Source: Pseudomonas trivialis (GTDB lineage: Bacteria > Pseudomonadota > Gammaproteobacteria > Pseudomonadales > Pseudomonadaceae). Taken from it: DNA of 64,000 nt. Positions 8,588-15,984 of the stretch are shown piece after piece. Position 1 is the first letter of the stretch; every line of letters starts with the position of its first letter. The stretch spans positions 124,001 through 188,000 of the forward strand of contig NZ_JYLK01000007.1 of the NCBI RefSeq assembly GCF_001439805.1, in the 5' to 3' direction. Both the position numbers and the translations under genes were made by a program. The notes below the pieces were generated by a model. The model made no database searches. It saw only the letters and a list, made by a program, of their open reading frames with translations, and was not told where the DNA came from.

Positions 8588-9621
8588 TGCGCAACGCTTT
8601 CAACACGCTGTTCGGGCGGCTGTTCGGCGTGTTGCTGGTGGCGATTGTGCTGGCCCATGGGCTGACGATCTTCTGGTTTCACCACTACGGCCCGCCCCCG
8701 CCCACCGGCGACCTGTACGTGCAGATGGCCGATGGCAGTTTCATCCCCGTGCACAAGAAGCACCAACGCCCGTGGTTTGGCGGCCCGGTCGTGCCGCTGA
8801 CGTTTCAGGTCATCACGCTGATCATCGCCGCGTGGTACGGCGCCAAACTGCTGAGCCGGCCGATCCAGCGCCTGAGCGACGCGGCCGAACGCCTGAGCCT
8901 GGACCTCGACAGCCCGCCGCTCAACGAGTCCGGCCCTCGCGAGGCGCGACAGGCAGCCTCGACCTTCAACCTCATGCAACGCCGCATTCGCGAGCAGGTC
9001 AGTCAGCGCGCGCGCATGCTCGGCGCCGTGTCCCATGACCTGCGCACACCGCTGTCGCGCCTCAAGCTGCGCCTGGAACAGATCGAAGACACGCGTCTGC
9101 AAGGCCAGATGCGCCAGGACCTGGACGACATGATCGGCATGCTCGACGCCACCTTGAGCTACCTCCACGAACAGCGCACCAGCGAAACCCGGCACTGGCT
9201 CGACGTGCAGGCGCTGGTGGAGTCCCTGAGCGAAAACGCCCAGGACCAGGGGTGCGACGTGCAATGTGCGGGTTCATGCACGCCGCTGCAGGTGCAGCCG
9301 ATGGCCCTGCGTTCGGGCCTCAACAACCTGATCGACAACGCGCTGCGCTACGCCGGCGGCGCACGCGTGGAACTGACGGACAGCCGCGAGGCCCTGGTGA
9401 TTCGTGTCATCGACCACGGCCCGGGGATCGCGGCGGATCAGCGCGAAGCCGTGTTCGAGCCGTTCTTTCGACTGGAAGGCTCGCGCAACCGCAACTCCGG
9501 CGGCGTCGGCCTGGGCATGACGATTGCCAGGGAAGCCGTCGAACGCCTCGGCGGCCATCTGAGCCTGGAGGAAACCCCAGGGGGCGGGTTGACCGCGGTG
9601 ATGTGGCTGCCTCGGGCTTGA
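8587..9621 (+). CDS. sensor histidine kinase with short His/Pro-rich periplasmic loop
   Basis: This 344-residue kinase partners the preceding OmpR regulator. TM1 is at about 9-31, followed by a small periplasmic segment of about 36 residues, TM2 at about 68-88 and HAMP. The HisKA domain has phospho-acceptor His150 in VSHDLRTPLSR, and the HATPase_c domain has NLIDNALRY, DHGPGIA and GGVGLGM. The periplasmic segment contains FHHYGPPPP and HKKHQ, so four histidines lie within about 28 residues. Metal or pH sensing is conceivable, but that is inference. It overlaps the regulator gene by one base. Confidence 0.93.
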   Translation: MRNAFNTLFGRLFGVLLVAIVLAHGLTIFWFHHYGPPPPTGDLYVQMADGSFIPVHKKHQRPWFGGPVVPLTFQVITLIIAAWYGAKLLSRPIQRLSDAAERLSLDLDSPPLNESGPREARQAASTFNLMQRRIREQVSQRARMLGAVSHDLRTPLSRLKLRLEQIEDTRLQGQMRQDLDDMIGMLDATLSYLHEQRTSETRHWLDVQALVESLSENAQDQGCDVQCAGSCTPLQVQPMALRSGLNNLIDNALRYAGGARVELTDSREALVIRVIDHGPGIAADQREAVFEPFFRLEGSRNRNSGGVGLGMTIAREAVERLGGHLSLEETPGGGLTAVMWLPRA

Positions 9622-9685
9622 ATCCTGGCAGGAAAACGGGAGCCTCTGTGGCGGGCCGCGCCCACCCACAGGGTCATTTGCAGAC

Positions 9686-10738
9686 CTATGTTTCACGCCG
9701 CTCCTGGGCCTGGCTCGCGCTCCAGTCCATCAGCAGGCTGTACGCCACTGCCAGCAAGGTCGGGCCGATGAACAGGCCGATAAAGCCAAAGGCGATGAGG
9801 CCGCCAAACACGCCAAGCAGCACGATCACCAACGGCAGGTTGCCGCCGCGGCTGATCAGGTAGGGCTTGAGCACGTTGTCCACGCCGCTGATGATGAACG
9901 TGCCCCAGACGCCAAGGAATATCGCGTGGCTGTAGTCGCCCTTCCACGCCAGCCACGCCGTGGCCGGGATCCACACCAGCGGCGGTCCCATGGGAATCAG
10001 GCTGAGCAGGAAGGTGACGATGCCCAGTACCAGCGCGCCGGGCACGCCGGCGATGAGGAAGCCGATCAGCGCCAGCAGGGCCTGGGCGGCGGCCGTGCCG
10101 ATCACGCCGTTGACCACCCGTTGCACGGTGCCGGCCACCAGTTCGATGTAGTACCCGGCCCGTTCACCGATCAGGCGCTCCAGCAGGCGGTGGGCGAACA
10201 TCGCCAGGCGCGGCCCGTCGCGGTAGAAAAAGAACACGAAGACCAGGCTCAAGGTCAGTTCGAGGATGCCGCCGCCAATCTGCGCACTGCGCGCCAGCAG
10301 CCAGTTGCCCACCTGACCAAGGTACGGCTTGATGCTGATCATCAGCGCGGCGCCCTGCTCGTCGATGCTGTCCCACATGCCCACCAGCCGCTCGCCCACC
10401 AGCGGGATCGAACCCAGCCAGGTGGGTGCTGCGGGCAGGCCATCGACCTGGATGTCCTTGATCAATACCGTGGCATCGCGCACATGGTCGGCCAGGTTGA
10501 AGCCCAGCCACACCAGCGGCAGCGCCACCAACAGCATCCAGCCCAGGGTCAGGATGCCGGCGGCCAGCGACTCGCGCCCGCCCAGCGCACGGGTCAGCAG
10601 GCGCATCAGCGGCCAACTGGCAAACGCCAGCACCGCGCCCCAGAACAGCGCCGACCAGAACGGCGCCATCACCCAGAAGCTGGCACCAAACAGCACCAGC
10701 AGCAGGATTTGCACCAGCAGGCGATCATTATTGGGCAT
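9686..10738 (-). CDS. AI-2E family (YdiK-type) membrane permease
   Basis: This 350-residue inner-membrane protein of the AI-2E transporter family (PF01594) has hydrophobic helices near residues 8-40, 60-80 and 150-175, and a C-terminal cluster from about 205 to 335. Family landmarks include FFFYRDGP at about 165-172 and the GPPLVWIP/GVWG region. The family is named for TqsA, but most members export unknown solutes and some are Na+/H+ antiporters, so autoinducer transport should not be assumed. It converges with the histidine kinase gene. The ATG at 10738 fits the family N-terminus. Confidence 0.9.
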   Translation of the reverse strand: MPNNDRLLVQILLLVLFGASFWVMAPFWSALFWGAVLAFASWPLMRLLTRALGGRESLAAGILTLGWMLLVALPLVWLGFNLADHVRDATVLIKDIQVDGLPAAPTWLGSIPLVGERLVGMWDSIDEQGAALMISIKPYLGQVGNWLLARSAQIGGGILELTLSLVFVFFFYRDGPRLAMFAHRLLERLIGERAGYYIELVAGTVQRVVNGVIGTAAAQALLALIGFLIAGVPGALVLGIVTFLLSLIPMGPPLVWIPATAWLAWKGDYSHAIFLGVWGTFIISGVDNVLKPYLISRGGNLPLVIVLLGVFGGLIAFGFIGLFIGPTLLAVAYSLLMDWSASQAQERRET

Positions 10739-10809
10739 GGAAAATCTCGAAAGAAGGTCTCGGGAATATAGCTTGGGCGAACGGCACGGGTCCGTTCGCC
10801 CGGGGATGC

Positions 10810-11628
10810 TCAGCGTATCAGATGCAGGTGCAAGCCTTTAGTGTCACCGCTGCCGGTTTCCAAGCGGGCTGCGCGTACGCCGTTGCCAACCAGCGCCTGA
10901 CGCCAGGCCTCGGCCGAAGGGCCGCTCAAGCTGACGCGCAAGTTAGTGTCGAGGTTAAGGGCCCGGGAAATCAGGGTCAGCCAGGTGGTATCCGGCTCGG
11001 CGGCCAGCGCGGGAAAGTCCAGTTCGCCGGTGCTTTTCAACTCACGCAGCAGTGTTGCTGAGGTGGGCAGCAGCGTACCCAGCGGCGTGCCGGAATCGAG
11101 TTGCTCGACGTGCAGATAGGCGCGGCGATTGCCTCGCGTGATGCTATACAGCGCCACCAGGGAATTGTCCTGCGGGGCCGCCAGGCGCAACAGCAGGTAT
11201 TCCTGCTGACCGTCAGCGCCCACCAGCTTGGCGTTGCCGAACACTTCATTGGCCCACAGGCTGCTCTCGCCGCAGTCACGGGCCTGGCACCAGAACAGCA
11301 ATTGCGCGCCGCTGGCCTGCAACGCTTCGCGCGTGGCGGTAAACGCGGCGCTCGATGTGTGTTCGGCGGGCAGTTCATAGGTGATGGCCGTGGCTTGCCC
11401 ACGGGCGGTGGCCTGGCCCTCGGAGCGCAGCTGGCCGCTGATCCGGCGGATCGCGCCCATGGGGTAGATGCGTTCTTTCTCTTCGGCCGGGCGGTAATCG
11501 ACGATCTGCGCGTCGACCTGACGGGCAACGGCAGGCAGATCCTGACTGCCCGGTACATCGGCGGCGAATACCAGCGGGCTGAACATACCCAGCCCCAGAA
11601 CACGGAAACATCTTTTACCCAGGCTCAT
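10810..11628 (-). CDS. DUF4892 secreted protein
   Basis: A signal peptide (MSLGKRCFRVLGLGMFSPLV, cut near FAADV) precedes a DUF4892 domain covering the rest of the 272-residue protein. The domain is known mainly from Pseudomonas and has no established function; part of it resembles OmpA-like folds in annotation. Two cysteines (CQARDC) could form a periplasmic disulphide. I use the ATG at 11628 because it overlaps the stop of an 18-codon ORF with a strong ribosome site (ATGA overlap); an in-frame TTG at 11655 is the only upstream alternative. It probably continues the hydrolase operon from 13385. Confidence 0.85.
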   Translation of the reverse strand: MSLGKRCFRVLGLGMFSPLVFAADVPGSQDLPAVARQVDAQIVDYRPAEEKERIYPMGAIRRISGQLRSEGQATARGQATAITYELPAEHTSSAAFTATREALQASGAQLLFWCQARDCGESSLWANEVFGNAKLVGADGQQEYLLLRLAAPQDNSLVALYSITRGNRRAYLHVEQLDSGTPLGTLLPTSATLLRELKSTGELDFPALAAEPDTTWLTLISRALNLDTNLRVSLSGPSAEAWRQALVGNGVRAARLETGSGDTKGLHLHLIR

Positions 11629-11681
11629 CGGATCGGTGAGCCTGGGCCAGTGCAAGCAGGCGTTATGTTTGGATTGTTCAT
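11625..11681 (-). CDS. 18-codon leader ORF coupled to the DUF4892 gene
   Basis: ATG at 11681 is preceded by GGGAG with good spacing and opens an 18-codon ORF (peptide MNNPNITPACTGPGSPIR). Its TGA overlaps the ATG of the DUF4892 gene in the sequence ATGA. The downstream ATG has no Shine-Dalgarno of its own, so coupled translation from this small ORF is the simplest reading. The peptide is proline-rich and matches no family I know. It could be a regulatory leader or just a translational entry site. Confidence 0.5.
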   Translation of the reverse strand: MNNPNITPACTGPGSPIR

Positions 11682-11730
11682 GGTTGACTCCCTTTCAATC
11701 CGCCCAGCCTCGGCAGTTGACCGCACCAAG

Positions 11731-12585
11731 TCAAGGCGCGGAGAAGAACCGATTGAAACAGTCTGCAACAAGAACTGCGCCGGACTCATCATTCAGGTGT
11801 AAATGATGGCCGCCCGGCAGCGTGGTCGCCGAGAAAGGCAGCTGGGAAAGCAATTCGGGATGTTTCGCCAGCATGCCCTCTGCCGCCACGATCAACTGCG
11901 CAGGGCAAGCCACGCGACGCACGAACGCCATCGCCTGCTCGTCGGTCAGACGCATCGGCGAAGCCAGGGTCAGGCGGCTGTCGGAGCGCCAGGTGTAACC
12001 GCCAGGCACTGGCATCAGGCCGCGCTGCGCCAGCAGTTCGGCGGCCTCGCGGCTGACGGCCACCAGGCCTTTCATGCGCGCCTCAACCGCACGGTCCAGG
12101 GTGGTGTAAACCGGTTTGCGTTTGTCCTGCAGGCTCAGTTGCGCCTGCAACGCCATGCCCAGGCGCTCGGCGGCATGCTCGCCGCTGGCGGTCGGCGGGA
12201 TCACGCCGTCGATCAAGCCCAAGTGTGTCACCCGTTCCGGCAAGGCCCCGGCGAGGGCCGTGGACACGACGGCGCCGAGTGAGTGGCCAAGTAATGCAAA
12301 ACGTTTCCAGCCCAGTTGTTCGGCCACCTGCAACACATCGAACACGTAATCCCACAAGGCGTAACCGGCGCCCGTCGGGCGATGCGCCGAGTGACCATGG
12401 CCGGCCATATCAAGGGCGACGATGCGCAAGCCGGTCAGTTTCGGCGCCAGGCGCGCAAAGCTGTTGGCGTTGTCCAGCCAGCCGTGCAAGGCGATCACCG
12501 GCAAGCCGTCCTCGGGGCCGAACAGGTGAGCGGCCAATTCGATATGCGGCAGGCTCAGACGCACTTCTTCGACGGGCGTGCTCAT
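11731..12585 (-). CDS. alpha/beta hydrolase (serine hydrolase-like)
   Basis: This 284-residue Abhydrolase_1 protein has the HGWLDNANSF oxyanion loop, nucleophile motif GHSLGA (Ser at about 104), GLIDGVIPP after the nucleophile strand (typical of serine-hydrolase-like SERHL proteins) and the C-terminal His in GGHHLHL. There is no signal peptide. The ATG at 12585 overlaps the stop of the upstream hydrolase gene (ATGA), so the two are co-translated. It occupies the same relative place as PA1622 in the syntenic P. aeruginosa region (recalled, not checked). The substrate is unknown. Confidence 0.9.
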   Translation of the reverse strand: MSTPVEEVRLSLPHIELAAHLFGPEDGLPVIALHGWLDNANSFARLAPKLTGLRIVALDMAGHGHSAHRPTGAGYALWDYVFDVLQVAEQLGWKRFALLGHSLGAVVSTALAGALPERVTHLGLIDGVIPPTASGEHAAERLGMALQAQLSLQDKRKPVYTTLDRAVEARMKGLVAVSREAAELLAQRGLMPVPGGYTWRSDSRLTLASPMRLTDEQAMAFVRRVACPAQLIVAAEGMLAKHPELLSQLPFSATTLPGGHHLHLNDESGAVLVADCFNRFFSAP

Positions 12586-13385
12586 GCGCAACTGCGCTCA
12601 CGGTTTTCCCAGCGGGCGAACAGGGTTTTGATCAAGTCGGCAGTGTCCTGTGGGTGTTCGAGGGGGAACATATGGCCACCGGGCACGGTGAGCGTTTCGC
12701 CCATGGGCAGGCGGTCGACGCCGCTGGCATGGTGACGCATCACCACCCGGCTCTGGCGGCCACGCACCATGGCCAACGGCACCCGCAATTGACGCACCTG
12801 TCCCGGGCTGGTGTGGGGCACGCCGCGGTAGATGCTGATTTCGGTGGCCGGGTCGAAGCGCAGACGCAGGCGATCGCCCACCGGGTACAGGCCATGTTGC
12901 AGGTACGCCTCGAAACAGTCCGGGTCGAACCCGCGAAACAGCGTCTTGGTGGCAAAGTAGCTGCGCGCAGCGGCCAGGTCGGTGAACTCTTCGCGACGAC
13001 CCAGAGTGCGCCCGGCTGGCGTGAGGCGGTCGATAAAGCCAAAACGCTTGGCCGCGCGGATCACCCAGCGGTCGGCACGCGTGAGTACCGGCGAGTCGAG
13101 CATCACCACGCCGCGATACAACTGCGGGCGGCGCATGGCCGCATGCAGGTGCAGCACGCCCCCCAGGGAATGGCCCACGCCCCACACCGGCTCGGGCTGC
13201 CGCTCAACATGATGGATCAGTTCATCCACCAGATTCTGCCAGTTGTCATCCACCGGGAACCTGGGGTCGTGGCCGTGCTGGGGCAAGTGAGCCACTTCGT
13301 ATTCCGGCGCCAGGCCGGCAAACAACTTGCCATAGGTGGCCGACGGGAAACCATTGGCGTGGGCAAAAAACACGTGCTGCGACAT
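12582..13385 (-). CDS. alpha/beta hydrolase
   Basis: This 267-residue alpha/beta hydrolase has the N-terminal HANGFPSATY oxyanion stretch, nucleophile motif GHSLGG (Ser at about 72), and the late His in PGGHMFPLEHP. A ribosome site AGAGGG precedes the ATG at 13385. Its stop overlaps the next hydrolase gene by 4 nt. The two neighbours are not close copies of each other, since their oxyanion and lid regions differ, so they probably act on different substrates or successively. Location is cytoplasmic. Confidence 0.9.
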   Translation of the reverse strand: MSQHVFFAHANGFPSATYGKLFAGLAPEYEVAHLPQHGHDPRFPVDDNWQNLVDELIHHVERQPEPVWGVGHSLGGVLHLHAAMRRPQLYRGVVMLDSPVLTRADRWVIRAAKRFGFIDRLTPAGRTLGRREEFTDLAAARSYFATKTLFRGFDPDCFEAYLQHGLYPVGDRLRLRFDPATEISIYRGVPHTSPGQVRQLRVPLAMVRGRQSRVVMRHHASGVDRLPMGETLTVPGGHMFPLEHPQDTADLIKTLFARWENRERSCA

Positions 13386-13482
13386 ACCGAACCCTCTGCA
13401 CAGACAGTGGAGCGATTGTCACCATGCCTGGCTCGCACGGCAATGACCGTAACTGCCAGGAATGATGGCACTCACGCCACGC

Positions 13483-13926
13483 CTATCGCGCCGGCGGGTT
13501 CTCGCCCAGGGGCACCACGGCGATGGTCAGACGCGATACGCAGCTGGCCTTGCCCTCGTCGCTGGTCAGGCGAATGTCCCATACCTGGGTGGTGCGGCCA
13601 ATATGAATGGCCGTGGCGACCGCCGTCACCCGCCCGCTGCGCACACCGCGCAGGTGGTTGGCGTTGACCTCAAGGCCCACGCAATAGAACTTGCTGGCAT
13701 CGATGCACAGGTAGGCGGCCATGGAACCGACGCTTTCGGCCAGCACCACCGACGCGCCGCCGTGCAGCAGGCCGTAGGGCTGATGGGTGCGGTGGTCGAC
13801 CACCATGCTCGCGGTCAGGGAGTGCTCATCGAAGCTTTCGAAGCGGATGTCCAGCAGTTCCCCGATGGTGTTTTTCTGCAGGGTATTGAGGTGTTCGATG
13901 TTCGGTTGGGTACGCCACAGGCTCAT
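13483..13926 (-). CDS. hotdog-fold acyl-CoA thioesterase (YdiI/MenI-like)
   Basis: This 147-residue single-domain hotdog thioesterase cleaves acyl-CoA or aryl-CoA in its family. HGGASVVLAESVGS near residues 55-68 holds the catalytic Glu and the HGG helix start typical of the YdiI/PaaI group, and GLEVNANHLR and VWDIRLTSDEG are further family motifs. AAAGGACA lies upstream of the ATG at 13926. It follows the hydrolase pair on the other side of a 97-bp gap and precedes nothing related, so the physiological acyl substrate is unknown. The place corresponds to PA1618 in P. aeruginosa. Confidence 0.92.
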   Translation of the reverse strand: MSLWRTQPNIEHLNTLQKNTIGELLDIRFESFDEHSLTASMVVDHRTHQPYGLLHGGASVVLAESVGSMAAYLCIDASKFYCVGLEVNANHLRGVRSGRVTAVATAIHIGRTTQVWDIRLTSDEGKASCVSRLTIAVVPLGENPPAR

Positions 13927-13959
13927 GGGGAGTGTCCTTTCTTTTATTGTCGGGATGGC

Positions 13960-14409
13960 CTACGGGTTTTTCACGCTGACCAGGCTCATCAGCCCCGCCA
14001 GCGGAAAATCGCCTTCCAGCTCCGCCAGGCTCGCCGTGTGCATCGGCTGCGACTGGCGCAGATGGCCGTGCTGCAAAAAACTGATCAGGCTGCCCACCAG
14101 AGGCTGATGGCTGACCAGCAGCACGTTGGCATCGGTGTCGAGGTTTTCCAGCACCTGGGGCGGATTAGCGTCCGGCGTCAACCACGGCACCGTGCGGATA
14201 TCGGCCTGAAAACCGAGCGTCTCGCGCACCAGCTGCGCGGTTTGCTGCGCCCTTGCGTAAGGGCTGGCGATGATGGCGCTGATGGGCTGGCCGATCAGGT
14301 GCGCAGCACTGCGCAACACTTCGCCACGGCCGTGCTCGGTGAGGTTACGCTCGGCGTCGCTGCGCGCGTGGGCTTGGGCCTCGCCGTGGCGCAGAATCCA
14401 CAGCTTCAC
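13960..14409 (-). CDS. sixA: phosphohistidine phosphatase SixA
   Basis: This 149-residue histidine-phosphatase-superfamily protein has the catalytic RHGEA at residues 7-11, followed by RNLTEHGR, SPYARAQQTA and the second catalytic His in LLVSHQPLVG. In E. coli, SixA dephosphorylates phosphohistidine proteins (the nitrogen PTS NPr; originally ArcB). It starts with GTG at 14409, whose last two bases are the first two of the TGA stop of the DUF4389 gene, so translation is coupled. A cytoplasmic role is expected. Confidence 0.92.
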   Translation of the reverse strand: MKLWILRHGEAQAHARSDAERNLTEHGRGEVLRSAAHLIGQPISAIIASPYARAQQTAQLVRETLGFQADIRTVPWLTPDANPPQVLENLDTDANVLLVSHQPLVGSLISFLQHGHLRQSQPMHTASLAELEGDFPLAGLMSLVSVKNP

Positions 14410-14753
14410 AGCTTTGGCTCCTCATCGCGCACCGGGTGCGGCGCCGGTGGCACGCGGTGGGCGGCTTCGCCTTCGGGTGCACGCGGAGTCGGCCAATCGG
14501 CGAAGGGCCAGGGCTTGTGCTCGGTATGGAAGCTGCCGAAGCGGCCGATCTGCGCCAGGAACTGGCTGAGGCTGTCGCCGAAGTTCATCAGGCCCAGGTT
14601 CGGCGCGCCGTAGAACAAACGGTATACCAACTGCACCAGCACCAGCGCGCCGAGCAAAAACTGCGCAACCTGCCACACCAGGGCAAACACCAGCATCCAC
14701 AGGATGCGCAGCGCAATGGATTCATACTTGGGAGCTGCTTTGGGATCGTTCAT
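14406..14753 (-). CDS. DUF4389 membrane protein
   Basis: This 115-residue DUF4389 protein has two hydrophobic stretches (about 15-50, LRILWMLVFALVWQVAQFLL onward), the family motif YGAPN and a charged proline-rich tail. The family is found next to many Pseudomonas housekeeping genes and has no known function. The ATG at 14753 is preceded by GAGGA with good spacing; the longer upstream open frame runs into gpsA. It lies 10 bp after gpsA and overlaps sixA, so gpsA, this gene and sixA form one operon. Confidence 0.88.
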   Translation of the reverse strand: MNDPKAAPKYESIALRILWMLVFALVWQVAQFLLGALVLVQLVYRLFYGAPNLGLMNFGDSLSQFLAQIGRFGSFHTEHKPWPFADWPTPRAPEGEAAHRVPPAPHPVRDEEPKL

Positions 14754-14763
14754 GACGCGTTCC

Positions 14764-15789
14764 TCAGTTGAAACCGCTGGTGGAAATAAAGTCGACATCG
14801 GTTTTCGGCTCGGCGCGCATCAGCAGCTCAATCACCTGCTCCAGGGTGCGCCCCTCGAACAGAATCGCATGCAAGCCAGCCACCAGCGGCATATAGACGC
14901 CCACTTCCTGAGCCTTGGCCTTAAGCACCTTGAGGGTGTTGACCCCTTCGGCCACTTCGCCCAGGCGCGTCACCGCGTCGTCCAGGCTCAGGCCCTGGCC
15001 CAGCGCGAAGCCGACCTGATAGTTGCGGCTTTTTGGCGAGGAGCAGGTGACGATCAGGTCGCCCACGCCCGCCAGGCCCAGGAAGGTCATGGGGTTGGCG
15101 CCCTGGTTGACCGCAAAGCGGGTCATTTCCGCCAGGGCACGGGTGATCAGCATGCTCTTGGTGTTTTCGCCCATGCCCAGGGCCACGGCCATGCCGGCGA
15201 TGATGGCATAGACGTTTTTCAGCGCCCCGCCCAGTTCGACACCAAACCGATCGCCGCTGGCGTACACGCGAAACGTACGGCCATGCAGCACGGCCTGGAC
15301 GCGCTCGCACAGTTGCTCGTCCTCACTGGCGACCACCGTGGCGGTCAGCGCGTGCTCGGCCACCTCCCGCGCCAGGTTCGGCCCGGACAGCACGCCGATG
15401 CGTGCCTGTGGAGCGATCTCCTGGAGGATTTCGCTCATCAGCTTGAAGGTCTGCGCCTCGATACCCTTGGTCAGGCTGACCAGCAGCTTGCCGGCCAGGC
15501 GTTCGGCGTGGGGGGCCAGCACCGCGCGCAGGGCGCTGGAGGGCAGCGCGACAAAGCACAGGTCGCAGGCCTCCAGGGTCGCCAGCAGATCGGTGACGGG
15601 CTCGACCGCCTCATGAATTTTGATGCCTTTAAGGTAACGGGGATTTTCCCGTTGCACGCGAATGGCCTCGGCCTGCTCGGGATCTCGCATCCACTGGCGC
15701 ACCGCGTGGCCATTCTCGGCCAGCAGGTTAGCCACGGCGGTCCCAAAACTTCCGCCTCCCAGGACCGCGATAGGGCGCTGTTCAGTCAT
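14764..15789 (-). CDS. gpsA: glycerol-3-phosphate dehydrogenase [NAD(P)+]
   Basis: GpsA reduces dihydroxyacetone phosphate to sn-glycerol 3-phosphate, the backbone of phospholipids, in the cytoplasm. The 341-residue protein has the Rossmann motif [12 protein letters not shown] at about 9-20, SGPNLAREV, the catalytic Lys in GALKNVYAI, and [17 protein letters not shown] further on. The start at 15789 ([13 protein letters not shown]) matches the family N-terminus, whereas upstream in-frame codons are not conserved. It heads the operon gpsA-DUF4389-sixA. The 195 bp upstream to the TonB receptor gene carry the divergent promoters. Confidence 0.96.
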   Translation of the reverse strand: MTEQRPIAVLGGGSFGTAVANLLAENGHAVRQWMRDPEQAEAIRVQRENPRYLKGIKIHEAVEPVTDLLATLEACDLCFVALPSSALRAVLAPHAERLAGKLLVSLTKGIEAQTFKLMSEILQEIAPQARIGVLSGPNLAREVAEHALTATVVASEDEQLCERVQAVLHGRTFRVYASGDRFGVELGGALKNVYAIIAGMAVALGMGENTKSMLITRALAEMTRFAVNQGANPMTFLGLAGVGDLIVTCSSPKSRNYQVGFALGQGLSLDDAVTRLGEVAEGVNTLKVLKAKAQEVGVYMPLVAGLHAILFEGRTLEQVIELLMRAEPKTDVDFISTSGFN

Positions 15790-15984
15790 ATGCAATCCGT
15801 TAATCCATACCAGTGGCAATGGCCGCATTATACGGAGCGCCTCAATTGCAGCCAGCCCCCGCGTCAATTCGTGCGCCCGTCGGAAAATGCCGCAATTGGA
15901 TGAACGAATTGCAATTTCAACGACTGGCATAAGGCGCCACCTCAGTTAACATGGGCGGCTATCCGCAATGATCAAGGCCGTGCC

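Noticed and set aside
9686..10738. Quorum-sensing autoinducer-2 exporter role for the AI-2E family gene
   Set aside because: The family name comes from TqsA only; no AI-2 synthesis or uptake genes are nearby, so the substrate is left open.
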